Source of the DNA: Janibacter endophyticus
Lineage (GTDB): Bacteria > Actinomycetota > Actinomycetes > Actinomycetales > Dermatophilaceae
Length of the DNA stretch: 64,000 bases
Direction: 5' to 3'
NCBI RefSeq assembly: GCF_016888335.1
Contig: NZ_JAFEJG010000004.1
Span: 124,001-188,000 of the forward strand
The notes under the pieces were generated by a model. That model had not been told where the DNA came from, did not search any database, and was given only the letters and a program-made list of their open reading frames with translations. Position numbers and translations under genes: made by a program. Shown in pieces: positions 34,595 through 42,714 of this stretch; the stretch's first letter is position 1; every line of letters starts with the position of its first letter.

Positions 34595-35326
34595 ATGCCG
34601 ATCCACGGTTCGCTCTTCACCGAGTTCCAGGAGCAGAGCTCCCCGGACCAGTTCTCGCTGCAGAACAAGAAGCTGCTCAAGATCCAGATGGGCTACGGCC
34701 CGGTCTGGGCGCGGGCGGGTTCGATGGTCGCCTACCAGGGCGACATCCGCTTCGAGAACACCGGCTCCGGCGGTCTCGGCAAGCTCGTCAAGGCCGCCGC
34801 CACGGGCGAGGGCGTGAAGATGATGCGCTGCACCGGGTCGGGCGAGCTCTTCGTCGCGCACGAGGCCCGCGAGGTCCAGGTGATGTACCTCGAGGACGAC
34901 ATGGTCTCGGTCAACGGCGCCAACGTCCTCGCCTTCTCCGACTCGATCCGGTGGGACATCAAGCGGATCCAGGCCCGTGGAGCGGCGATGACCGGCGGCC
35001 TCTACAACGTCGAGCTCCGCGGCAGTGGGTACGTGGCCGTCACGACGAAGGGGGATCCCGTCGCCCTCGACGTCTCGGGCGCGCCCACCTACGGTGACGC
35101 GCAGGCGGTGGTCTTGTGGACCGCCGGTGTCCAGATGGACATCCGGGTCGACACCGGCGGGCTGCGCTCGATGGTCCGGGGCGGGACGGGCGAGACCTTC
35201 CAGATGGCCTTCGGCGGGCAGGGCTACGTCCTCGTCCAGCCGAGCGAGTCGGTCACCGAAGGGGGCCACCAGAGCAGCGGCGGCGGGGGCGGTGGCGGGA
35301 TGCTCGGCGACCTCCTGGGAAACTGA
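34595..35326 (+). CDS. AIM24/TerD-fold family protein (DUF124)
   Basis: A 243-residue, beta-rich cytosolic protein of the AIM24 family (LFTEFQEQSSPDQFSLQNKKLLKI, GSMVAYQGDIRFE, GSGELFVAHEAREVQV). A Gly-rich tail (SSGGGGGGGMLGDLLGN) ends it. The family is widespread in actinobacteria with unknown biochemistry. ATG 34595 follows AGGAGGGGG. Four bases before the next gene, so the pair is probably co-transcribed. VTEGGHQ covers a CGAAGGGG octamer with a rare GAA codon. Confidence 0.82.
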   Translation: MPIHGSLFTEFQEQSSPDQFSLQNKKLLKIQMGYGPVWARAGSMVAYQGDIRFENTGSGGLGKLVKAAATGEGVKMMRCTGSGELFVAHEAREVQVMYLEDDMVSVNGANVLAFSDSIRWDIKRIQARGAAMTGGLYNVELRGSGYVAVTTKGDPVALDVSGAPTYGDAQAVVLWTAGVQMDIRVDTGGLRSMVRGGTGETFQMAFGGQGYVLVQPSESVTEGGHQSSGGGGGGGMLGDLLGN

Positions 35327-35330
35327 GGGC

Positions 35331-35606
35331 ATGAGCGACCTGCCCTACGCCGCCGACCCCGGCCACTCCGACGCGGACACCCTGGGCGCGATCCCGCCCG
35401 TCGTCACCGCGACGTACTGCCATCACTGCGGCCGGAGTCGGACCAAGGGCGGGCACACCGCCTGCAAGCAGGCCCTGGCGAAGACCCCACCGACGTACTG
35501 CGCGTCCTGCCGCCGCGAGCTGACGGTCGCGACCGAGGGCGGTGCCTGGACCGCGGTCTGCAAGAAGCACGGCGAGTCCACCGGCACCCTCTCCCCCGCC
35601 AGCTGA
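35331..35606 (+). CDS. Cysteine-rich small protein resembling BsaP (biotin synthase auxiliary protein)
   Basis: A 91-residue protein with six cysteines: C30-x2-C33, C45, C57-x2-C60 and C77, in the context YCHHCGRS, GGHTAC, PPTYCASCRREL and W-TAVCKKHG. This spacing and the PP-YC-C / W-A-C-HG ending resemble the actinobacterial BsaP family, which helps biotin synthase by binding an Fe-S cluster. No bio genes are in the window, so it is either a stand-alone paralogue or a generic zinc ribbon. ATG 35331 is four bases after the AIM24 stop, with GAGGG upstream. Confidence 0.55.
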   Translation: MSDLPYAADPGHSDADTLGAIPPVVTATYCHHCGRSRTKGGHTACKQALAKTPPTYCASCRRELTVATEGGAWTAVCKKHGESTGTLSPAS

Positions 35607-35624
35607 CGCACCTCCCACCCCTTT

Positions 35625-35695
35625 CGCACGAGCCAAGGCTCGTGCGACCCGGTCCCGGTCCAACCCTTCGCACGAGCCTTGGCTCGTGCGAAGGG
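35625..35695. repeat. Two REP-like palindromes
   Basis: CGCACGAGCC-AA-GGCTCGTGCG (35625-35646) and a longer perfect palindrome at 35664-35695 with 15-base arms CCCTTCGCACGAGCC around TT. Same family as the copies at 25.58-25.68 kb. The pair would also act as strong hairpins between the BsaP-like gene and tetR. Confidence 0.85.
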
Positions 35696-35711
35696 CTTGG
35701 CGCGGATTTTG

Positions 35712-35741
35712 CACGATCGTGAGCAGAGTGCAACACTGCAC
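35712..35741. promoter_or_regulatory. Candidate TetR operators upstream of the tetR gene
   Basis: CACGATCGTG (35712-35721, perfect palindrome) and GTGCA-ACAC-TGCAC (35728-35741) lie directly before the tetR GTG at 35745. Repeated GTGCA/TGCAC half-sites suggest an autoregulatory operator, and the transcript may be nearly leaderless. Confidence 0.5.
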
Positions 35742-35744
35742 GAT

Positions 35745-36332
35745 GTGACTGATAGTGCAACCGCTTCGGCGAGCGGGTCCCAGCGCGCGCGGGCGATCAC
35801 CCGCGCCGCCCAGGAGCTCGTCGCCGAGCGCGGCTGGACGCACGTCACCGTCGACGACATCGCCGTTCGGGTCGGCATCTCGAGACGCACCTTCTTCAAC
35901 CACGTCGACTCCAAGGAGAGCGCCGTCCTCGGCACGCTCCCTCAGCTCACCGAGGCCTTCGTCGACCAGCTGCACGGCCCCGCCGAGGACGACCTCCTCG
36001 GCCACATCGTCCGTGTCGCCGCCGCCGCCGCGAGCGCCCAGGGCGCCGGCATCGAGGACTGGCGCCGCCTCCACCACGTGCTCGTCGCCAACCCTGACCT
36101 CATCCCCCGCTTCAAGGAGCGCGTCGAGACGCTCTTCGCCGAGCTCGTCGGCCACATCAGCAGCCGGCCCGACGTCGACGAGCAGCAGGCCCGCGTCGTC
36201 GTGACTGCCGCCGCCGCCGTCTTCCAGCTCTCCGTCGAGGACGCCCTCGACCGCCCCGGGCTCGGCGCCTTCGCCGAGCGCATCGAGACCAACCTCGCGC
36301 TGCTGCGCGACGCGGCAGGCCCCCGGGCCTGA
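35745..36332 (+). CDS. TetR-family transcriptional regulator
   Basis: A 195-residue regulator. The HTH is at about residues 15-60 (RAITRAAQELVAERGWTHVTVDDIAVRVGISRRTFFNHVDSKE), the classical TetR N-terminal domain with key VGISRRTFFNHV; the C-terminal ligand domain carries RRLHHVLVANPDLIPRF, as in mycobacterial-type TetR repressors. GTG 35745 is preferred to an upstream start inside the repeat because operator-like dyads lie just before it. Probably controls itself and the MMPL exporter gene 85 bases downstream. Confidence 0.88.
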   Translation: MTDSATASASGSQRARAITRAAQELVAERGWTHVTVDDIAVRVGISRRTFFNHVDSKESAVLGTLPQLTEAFVDQLHGPAEDDLLGHIVRVAAAAASAQGAGIEDWRRLHHVLVANPDLIPRFKERVETLFAELVGHISSRPDVDEQQARVVVTAAAAVFQLSVEDALDRPGLGAFAERIETNLALLRDAAGPRA

Positions 36333-36338
36333 CCCGTC

Positions 36339-36355
36339 GGGGTGAGCCTCACCCC
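36339..36355. promoter_or_regulatory. Palindrome GGGGTGAG-C-CTCACCCC between tetR and the MMPL gene
   Basis: Perfect 8-bp arms around one C, seven bases after tetR and 62 before the MMPL ATG. It may be a hairpin or an operator; it overlaps a CCCCTTCG octamer. Confidence 0.35.
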
Positions 36356-36417
36356 CCTTCGCCCATGGGCCGTCGACGACGCCGGCCGCACCCGACCGAC
36401 CCGACCAAGGACACCCC

Positions 36418-38745
36418 ATGGCAACCGCCCTCTACCGCCTCGGCAAGCTCGCCTACCGCCGCTGGCCGATCGTCATCGTCGCCTGGCTCGCGCTCGTCGT
36501 CGCCCTCGGGGGCGCCGCGACGCAGGCCAATCCGATGGTGGACAAGTTCAGCATCCCGGGCATCCCCTCGGAGCAGGCCCAGATCCTCCAGACCGAGCTC
36601 TTCCCCGGCACCGGCGACGCTCTCGACGAGGCCAGCGCCACCGTCGTCGTCGCCGCCCCCGAGGGCGAGACGCTCAGCGACCCCGACAACGCCCAGGCGG
36701 TCGAGGCCCTCGTCGCCGACCTCGCGACCGTCCCCCAGATGGACGAGGCCGCCAGGGCCGCGCTCGTCCCGCCCGTCGAGGCTGCTGCCGGGATCGAGCA
36801 GCAGATGCTCGAGGCCGCGAAGCAGTCCGGTCAGCCCGAGGAGGTCACCCGCGCGAACCTCGCCGCCGTCTCCCCGCTCAGCGAGGACGGCCGGATCGGG
36901 ACGATCTCGTGGACCTTCGGCGTCGACTCGATCGTCGACGTCGAGGAGGGCACCCGGGACGCCGTCAAGGAGCACCTCCAGAGCGCCCGTGACGCGGGGC
37001 TGACCGCGGAGGCGAACGGCCCCGCGATGCAGGGCTTCCCCGAGCCGGGCGTGACGAGCGAGCTCATCGGTGTCGCCTTCGCCCTCGTCGTCCTCGTCCT
37101 GACCTTCGGCTCGCTCGTCGCGGCCGGCCTGCCGATCCTCACCGCGATGGTCGGCGTCGGCGTCGGGGTCATCGGCGTCTCGATCGCCACGATCTTCACC
37201 GATATCGGCACGACGACGCCGATCCTCGCGACGATGCTCGGTCTCGCGGTCGGCATCGACTACGCCCTCTTCATCCTCTCCCGCTACCGCGCCGAGCTGC
37301 GGCACTCCGACCGTGAGGAGGCCATCGGTCTCGCCGTGGGGCGCGCCGGCTCGGCCGTCGTCTTCGCCGGGCTGACGGTGATCATCGCGCTCGCCGCCTT
37401 CGCCCTCGTCAACATCCCCTTCCTCACCTCGATGGGTATGGCCGCCGCCGCGACCGTCCTCGTCGCCGTCCTCGTCTCGCTCACCCTGCTGCCCGCGATC
37501 CTCGGGGCGCTCAAGGGCAAGGCCTTCGCCGGCCGGGTCCGCGCCGACCACATGGTCACCGAGGGCGAGATCGTCAACAACGGCACCCGCTGGGCCCGCC
37601 TCGTCGGCAAGCAGCCGCTGCTCATCGGTCTCGCGGTGACGGCCCTGCTCGTCGCCCTGGCGGTGCCCGTCAAGGACATCCACCTCGCCCTCCCGAGCGA
37701 CTCGACGGCCGCGGTCGACACGACCCAGCGCAGGGCCGCCGACCTCATCACCGAGGGCTTCGGCGCCGGCCGGCAGGCCCCCTTCGCCGTGGTCGTCGAC
37801 GCCCGCGAGGCCGCCGCCGACCCGCAGGCCGGGCAGCAGGCCTTCGGCCAGGTCGTCCAGTGGGCCGCCGGCCAGGAGGGTGTCGCCAACGCCCAGGTGG
37901 CCCAGGTCAACGAGGCGGGCGATGGTGCGATCGTCCTCGTCACCCCGACGACCGCGGCCGACGACCCTGCGACGGAGGACCTCCTCCACGCGCTGCGCGA
38001 CGGTCAGGGCGAGATCGAGGACCAGAGCCGCACGACCGTCGGCGTCACCGGGCTCACCGCGATCCAGACCGACGTCTCGGAGAGGCTCCTCGAGGCGCTC
38101 GTCCCCTACCTCGCCGTCGTCGTCGGGCTGGCCTTCGTCCTGCTCATGATGGTCTTCCGCTCGATCCTCGTCCCGCTCACCGCGGCCGCGGGCTTCCTCC
38201 TGTCGGTGCTCGGGACGCTCGGGGCCACGGTCCTCGTCTTCCAGGAGGGACTTTTCGGTCTCGTCGAGCCGGCGCCGCTCATGAGCTTCCTGCCGATGCT
38301 CATCGTCGGCATCGTCTTCGGGCTCGCGATGGACTACCAGGTCTTCCTCGTGACCCGGATGCGCGAGGCGTACGTCCACGGCGAGACGGCGAGCGAGGCG
38401 GTCATCGACGGCTTCCGCTACGGCGCCCGGGTCGTCTCCGCGGCGGCGGCGATCATGATCTCGGTCTTCGCGGCCTTCGTGCTCCAGGACGACGCGCTCG
38501 TGAGGTCGATCGGCTTCGCGCTCGCCTTCGCCGTGCTCCTCGACGCCTTCCTCGTCCGGCAGGTGCTCATCCCCGCGGCGATGTACCTGCTCGGCGACAA
38601 GGCCTGGTGGCTGCCGCGCTGGCTCGACAAGATCCTGCCCAACGTCGACGTCGAGGGCGAGTCCCTCGCCCGGCACGGCCAGACGAAGGGGGACGAGGTC
38701 ACCCCGTCGTCCGCGGAGGAGTACGTCCCGCAGCACGCCCGCTGA
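36418..38745 (+). CDS. MMPL/RND-family membrane exporter
   Basis: A 775-residue exporter with the RND duplication: TM1 (18-40), extracellular loop, TM2-6 (about 215-365), a second loop, then TM8-12 (about 560-745). GLAVGIDYALFILSRYR and GLAMDYQVFLVTRMREAY are the paired proton-relay motifs (Asp-Tyr) of the MmpL family. Substrates are often lipids or drugs; unknown here. Downstream of a TetR gene in the same direction, consistent with inducible efflux. ATG 36418. Confidence 0.9.
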   Translation: MATALYRLGKLAYRRWPIVIVAWLALVVALGGAATQANPMVDKFSIPGIPSEQAQILQTELFPGTGDALDEASATVVVAAPEGETLSDPDNAQAVEALVADLATVPQMDEAARAALVPPVEAAAGIEQQMLEAAKQSGQPEEVTRANLAAVSPLSEDGRIGTISWTFGVDSIVDVEEGTRDAVKEHLQSARDAGLTAEANGPAMQGFPEPGVTSELIGVAFALVVLVLTFGSLVAAGLPILTAMVGVGVGVIGVSIATIFTDIGTTTPILATMLGLAVGIDYALFILSRYRAELRHSDREEAIGLAVGRAGSAVVFAGLTVIIALAAFALVNIPFLTSMGMAAAATVLVAVLVSLTLLPAILGALKGKAFAGRVRADHMVTEGEIVNNGTRWARLVGKQPLLIGLAVTALLVALAVPVKDIHLALPSDSTAAVDTTQRRAADLITEGFGAGRQAPFAVVVDAREAAADPQAGQQAFGQVVQWAAGQEGVANAQVAQVNEAGDGAIVLVTPTTAADDPATEDLLHALRDGQGEIEDQSRTTVGVTGLTAIQTDVSERLLEALVPYLAVVVGLAFVLLMMVFRSILVPLTAAAGFLLSVLGTLGATVLVFQEGLFGLVEPAPLMSFLPMLIVGIVFGLAMDYQVFLVTRMREAYVHGETASEAVIDGFRYGARVVSAAAAIMISVFAAFVLQDDALVRSIGFALAFAVLLDAFLVRQVLIPAAMYLLGDKAWWLPRWLDKILPNVDVEGESLARHGQTKGDEVTPSSAEEYVPQHAR

Positions 38746-38750
38746 CGCGG

Positions 38751-39125
38751 TCAGCCCAGGGCGGCCTCGACGGCCTGGACGGCGCGAAGGGGGTCCACCC
38801 CGAGCGCTCGGGACCGGGCGACGTACTCGCGGGCGGCGGACGCGAGCTCGGCCTCGACCTGCCGGGCGGTGGGGCGGGCCCGCGCGAGCACCCGGGTACC
38901 CGCCGCGCGGCGGGTCTCGACGAGGCCGGCGGACTCGAGCTCCTTGTAGGCGCGGGCGACGGTGCCGGCCGCCAGGCCGAGGTCGCGGGCGAGCTGGCGC
39001 ACGGTGGGCAGCCGATCCCCCTCGGCCAGGGCCCCGGTCGCGATGTGCTGGGCCACCTGCCGCCGCAGCTGCTCGTAGGGCGGGGTCGGGTCGTCGAGGT
39101 CGACGGCGAGCGATGCCTCGGTCAC
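38751..39125 (-). CDS. GntR-family regulator, YtrA type
   Basis: A 124-residue regulator: winged-helix GntR domain (PPYEQLRRQVAQHI, LPTVRQLARDLGLAAGTVARAYKELESAGLVETRR) with only a short C-terminal helix, as in the YtrA subfamily that usually controls adjacent membrane or ABC genes. GTG 39125 overlaps the stop of the upstream membrane-protein gene (GTGA); a second GTG one codon earlier is possible. Its stop is five bases past the convergent MMPL gene. Likely binds TTGTAGCAA-type operators upstream of the operon. Confidence 0.88.
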   Translation of the reverse strand: MTEASLAVDLDDPTPPYEQLRRQVAQHIATGALAEGDRLPTVRQLARDLGLAAGTVARAYKELESAGLVETRRAAGTRVLARARPTARQVEAELASAAREYVARSRALGVDPLRAVQAVEAALG

Positions 39126-40129
39126 CACCTCACCTCGGCGGTCGTCCGCTCGGTCACGGTGAGGTCCGAGAGCTCTCGCCGCCCTCCGGTGACAACCTCG
39201 GCGAGGCTCCAGAGGGCGAGCACGAGCGCCACGGCCGCGACAGCGACCGCAGCCCACATCAGCGGGCCGTACGCCCCCGGAGCGCACGCGACGCTCTGCT
39301 CAACACCGTCGATGCCGTACGTGATCGGCCGACGCATCGCCCGCAGACCCATCGCGAGGGCCGCTGCGATCGGGACGGTCGTCCCCCAGGCCGCGACGCC
39401 GAGCGCGCCCAGGATGCGGGTGGCGGAGCCCCTGCGGAGCGCGGCGTCCAGCGGCGCAGACCCCACTCCGAGCCCGGGGCGGCGAGCGACCGCCGAGAGG
39501 CTGACTGCCGTCAGCAGGACGAGCCCGACGCCGCCCAGCGCGATCGGCACCGCGTAGAAGGAGCCGGGGAAGGGCCCGTGGCCCGAGCCCACCGCCGCCC
39601 CGTCGGGCAGGGGGCACACGATGTTGATCGACCGGCCCTCGCGGCCCATGTCGTCGGGAGAGGCGAGGAGGACCCCGGTCGTGAGCACGGCCGCGAGCGT
39701 GGCCAGCCCGAGGCCTGCCACGACGGCCGGCCCGCGGCCGACGAAGGAGCTCGGCGAGCGGCGCGCGAGGCCCGCGTGGCGCACCCGCCCCTCGGGCGAA
39801 GGGGTGGTCAGCTCGCCGACGCAGATGATGAGCACCCCGACGAACGCGCCCGCGCCCAGGGCGAGGAGCGTCCCGCGGCCGAGATCCAGGCCAGGCAGGC
39901 CGTCGAGCACGCCGGACAGGACCGCCACGGCGACGGCGATGCCCGCCCCGACCGCGACGAGGTCGACGACCAGCCCCCGGCGACGCACGCGTGCGACGTG
40001 GTCGGCCTCGTCTCGGCTGACGGCGATCTCGCGGGCTGGTCGAGAGCCGGAGACGATGGTCATGGCCAACCCGAGGAGCAGCAGGATCGTGAGCACGGTG
40101 GCGCCCAGGAGGAGAGGGAACAATGCCAT
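39122..40129 (-). CDS. Hypothetical multi-pass membrane protein, partner of the GntR regulator
   Basis: A 335-residue protein with about seven hydrophobic helices (for example residues 3-25, 54-72, 88-105, 137-155, 195-215, 245-265, 290-312) and no recognised domain; the N-terminal SRPAREIAVSRDEADH lies between helices 1 and 2. Gene order (membrane gene then YtrA-type regulator, coupled by GTGA) suggests the regulator controls its production. ATG 40129. It could belong to a DUF1648-like group, but I cannot confirm this. Confidence 0.75.
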   Translation of the reverse strand: MALFPLLLGATVLTILLLLGLAMTIVSGSRPAREIAVSRDEADHVARVRRRGLVVDLVAVGAGIAVAVAVLSGVLDGLPGLDLGRGTLLALGAGAFVGVLIICVGELTTPSPEGRVRHAGLARRSPSSFVGRGPAVVAGLGLATLAAVLTTGVLLASPDDMGREGRSINIVCPLPDGAAVGSGHGPFPGSFYAVPIALGGVGLVLLTAVSLSAVARRPGLGVGSAPLDAALRRGSATRILGALGVAAWGTTVPIAAALAMGLRAMRRPITYGIDGVEQSVACAPGAYGPLMWAAVAVAAVALVLALWSLAEVVTGGRRELSDLTVTERTTAEVRW

Positions 40130-40149
40130 GGGGGCCTCCGAAGGAGTCT

Positions 40150-40221
40150 TTGTAGCAATCGTTTGCTACAAGGCGGACTCTCCTCCCGTCGCACCCCTTG
40201 TGTCAAGCACTTGCTACAAGG
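40150..40221. promoter_or_regulatory. Two GntR (YtrA-type) operators
   Basis: Site 1, TTGTAGCAA-4-TTGCTACAA (40150-40171), is a perfect 9-bp dyad. Site 2 (40196-40221), CCTTGTGTCAAG-2-CTTGCTACAAGG, matches in 10 of 12 positions. They lie between the minus-strand membrane/GntR operon and the plus-strand ketopantoate-reductase gene. Autoregulation is the simplest reading; site 2 could also affect the plus-strand gene. Confidence 0.75.
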
Positions 40222-40289
40222 GGCATGGGTACGATCGACCGGAGCAGGAGGGGGCGCACGCCCCCGTGTCGTGAGAGAGGGTGCAGCGC

Positions 40290-41336
40290 GTGAGCCGACC
40301 TCGGGTCGCGATCGTGGGTGCGGGCAGCATCGGCTGCTACGTCGGGGGGCACCTCGCCCCCTTCGCCGACATCACCCTCATCGGCCGACCGAGGGTCATC
40401 GACGCGGTCCGCGAGCGCGGCCTGACCGTCACCACCCTCGAAGGGACCCGACGGCACGTCCCGGCAGACAAGCTCCGCCTCGAGACCGAGATCTGCGCCG
40501 TCGCCGGTCACGACCTCGTGCTCCTCACGACGAAGGCCGTCGACAACGACGACATCACCGCCCAGATCGGCCCGTACCTCACCGCTGAGTCGCTCGTGAT
40601 CTCGCTGCAGAACGGCGTGCGCAACGTCTCCGTCCTCGAGGAGGGGCTGCAGCGCTCCTTCCCCTCCCGCGCGAGCCGTCCGCTCGTCCTCTCCGGCATC
40701 GTCCACCACAACGTCGTCGCCGACGACCCCGCGACCTACCAGGCGACCACCAGCGGCGGGATCACCGTCAAGGACCACCCGCGGGCAGACCCCTTCGTCC
40801 AGATCGCCCGGAGGGCCGGCCTGCACGTCGACGTCCGGGGGGACATGCGCGGCGCCCTCATCGGGAAGCTCCTCCTCAACCTCAACAACGCGATCAACGC
40901 GCTCTCCGGGCGGACGCTGCGCGAGGAGCTGCGCGACCGCGACTACCGCCGGGTCCTCGCGGGGGCGCAGGAGGAGGCCATCGCCGTGAGCAAGGCGGCC
41001 GGCGTGACGCCCGACCGCACCGGCCCGTTGCCCGCGGCACTGGTGCCGTACGTCCTGCGCGCCCCGACCCCCGTCTTCGTCGCCCTCGCCCGCACCTCGC
41101 TGCGCGTCTCCCCGCACGCCCGGAGCTCGATGGCCGACGACCTCGAGCGGGGCCGCCGGACCGAGATCGACGAGCTCCAGGGTGTCGTCGTCGTGCTCGG
41201 CGAGCGTTACGGCATCCCCACCCCGGTCAGCGAGCGGCTCGTCGAGCTCGTCGTCGACGCCGAGCAGCAGGCCATCGCGGGCAAGGACGTCCCGCGGTAC
41301 ACCGGACCCCAGCTGAGAGAGGCGGTCGGGCTGTGA
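40290..41336 (+). CDS. Ketopantoate reductase family protein (PanE/ApbA)
   Basis: A 348-residue NADPH-dependent 2-oxoacid/ketopantoate reductase homologue. The N-terminal Rossmann motif is VAIVGAGSIGCYVGGHLA; TTKAVDN and the catalytic region GKLLLNLNNAINAL (Lys and Asn) follow, with an alpha-helical C-terminal domain (ERGRRTEIDELQG). It may make pantoate for CoA or be a paralogue. GTG 40290 is chosen because AGAGGG lies nine bases upstream; an earlier GTG (40281) has no ribosome-binding site. The stop overlaps the phosphatase gene (GTGA). Confidence 0.85.
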   Translation: MSRPRVAIVGAGSIGCYVGGHLAPFADITLIGRPRVIDAVRERGLTVTTLEGTRRHVPADKLRLETEICAVAGHDLVLLTTKAVDNDDITAQIGPYLTAESLVISLQNGVRNVSVLEEGLQRSFPSRASRPLVLSGIVHHNVVADDPATYQATTSGGITVKDHPRADPFVQIARRAGLHVDVRGDMRGALIGKLLLNLNNAINALSGRTLREELRDRDYRRVLAGAQEEAIAVSKAAGVTPDRTGPLPAALVPYVLRAPTPVFVALARTSLRVSPHARSSMADDLERGRRTEIDELQGVVVVLGERYGIPTPVSERLVELVVDAEQQAIAGKDVPRYTGPQLREAVGL

Positions 41337-41839
41337 GCGCCTACCGGATCTGCGTCGTGTGCACCGGCAACATCTGCCGCTCGCCGATGGGCGAGTTCAT
41401 CCTCCGTGAGCGCCTCGAGGCGGCGGGCCTGGGCGACCAGGTCGTCGTCGACTCAGCCGGCACGACCGCGTGGGAGGAGGGCAACCCCGCCGACCCGCGC
41501 ACGCTCGACGTGCTGCGCCGCAACGGTCACGGGACCGACTACTCAGGCCACCGGGCACGGGTCTTCGACCGGGCCTGGCTGCCCGCCCTCGACCTCGTGC
41601 TCGCGGCCGACCACGGGCACTGGTCGACGCTGCGCAAGATGGCGCGACGCGACGAGGACCGGGCGAAGATCCGGATGTTCCGCTCCTTCGACGCCACCGG
41701 CCTCGACGAGGCGGAGCAGGCGATGGACGACCCCTGGTACGGCGACGACGCCTCCTTCGACCAGACCTACGCCGAGGTCGTCGCGGCGGCGGACGGGGTC
41801 GTCGACTTCGTCCGGGAGGAGCTCGCCCGGCGAGGCTGA
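41333..41839 (+). CDS. Low-molecular-weight protein-tyrosine phosphatase
   Basis: A 168-residue phosphatase with the P-loop CTGNICRSP near the N-terminus (nucleophile Cys10 and Arg16) and the general-acid Asp in DDPWYG near residue 128. It removes phosphate from tyrosine residues in the cytosol or after secretion. GTG 41333 overlaps the ketopantoate-reductase stop, so the two are co-translated. Followed by a strong hairpin terminator. Confidence 0.92.
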   Translation: MSAYRICVVCTGNICRSPMGEFILRERLEAAGLGDQVVVDSAGTTAWEEGNPADPRTLDVLRRNGHGTDYSGHRARVFDRAWLPALDLVLAADHGHWSTLRKMARRDEDRAKIRMFRSFDATGLDEAEQAMDDPWYGDDASFDQTYAEVVAAADGVVDFVREELARRG

Positions 41840-41853
41840 GGGGGCAGGCAGAC

Positions 41854-41889
41854 CGAAGGGGGATCCCCGGCGTCGGGGATCCCCCTTCG
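41854..41889. terminator. Bidirectional terminator, 16-bp perfect stem
   Basis: CGAAGGGGGATCCCCG pairs perfectly with CGGGGATCCCCCTTCG around GCGT. It sits between the phosphatase gene (plus) and the PRC-barrel gene (minus) and is followed by TCGTCG. Confidence 0.8.
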
Positions 41890-41905
41890 TCGTCGGCGGG
41901 GGCGG

Positions 41906-42465
41906 TCAGCGACCGGGCTCGTCGGCCCGGCCGGGGTGGCGGCGGAGCCGACCGGGCTCACGCTCGAGGCCACGCTCTCGGTCGAGTCCGTCGCTGTGCA
42001 GCTGGTCGTGGTCGGCCACCGGCTCACGGTCGACGGGACGCCCGGGGTCGCCCACAGGGCGCTCCCGTCGGAGGTCGTCGTCCAGGCCCCGGTCGAGGTC
42101 GCCGTCGTGGTGCAGGTCGCGCTCCAGGGCTGCGCCACCCAGGCCCGAGGCGTCACCCTGCGAGCGGTAGTACTCGTGGATCTGCGCCTCCTGGTCGGGC
42201 TCGAGGTGCCCGTCCTCGGAGATGTTCGGCGCATCCTTGATGACGTCCTTGGTGTACGGGACGCGGATCTCCTCGCCGGAACCTGGGCGCCGCGCAGCGG
42301 GACGAAGCTCTCGTTGCTCCCGAAGAGGCCGGTCTTGACGGTGACGAAGCTCGGCTCGCCGGTGGCGTCGTCGAGATAGACCTGTCCGACCCCACCGACC
42401 TTGTCGCCCGTGCTGTCGATGACGTCCGCGCGCTGGAGGGCGTCGATGTCGTGGTCGTGGTTCAT
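41906..42465 (-). pseudogene. PRC-barrel domain protein gene with a frameshift
   Basis: The first ~60 codons from ATG 42465 encode a PRC-barrel (IDALQRADVIDSTGDKVGGVGQVYLD, ESFVPLRGAQV). Around 42277-42285 the frame must shift by one base to continue into the expected GEEIRVPYTKDVIKDAPNISEDGHLEP and then a long Asp/Arg-rich tail ending at 41906. In the unshifted frame the protein turns into Ser/Arg-rich nonsense. A single missing base in the GTTCCGGC run would explain it. PRC-barrel proteins of this kind are stress-related and of unknown mechanism. It could be a sequencing error or a real mutation. Confidence 0.7.
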
Positions 42466-42714
42466 CCTTGCTCCTGTTCGTGGCCCGGTCCGGGCCGTGC
42501 AGTCGTTCCGGATATCTCGGCGGCCGTCGAGCGGGATGCGCCACTGGTCCGCCACGGCCGGGCATCCCGACCTGCTCCCACGGTAGGGCTCGGGGCCGCG
42601 TCACGAGGACGGAAGAAGGGGGTGTTCTCGCAGGTCAGCGAGCTGGATCTGCGATATGGGCCACCCTGCTCGGACCCCGCGCGCGCACCTCACGGGGACT
42701 GGGACAATGAGGGC

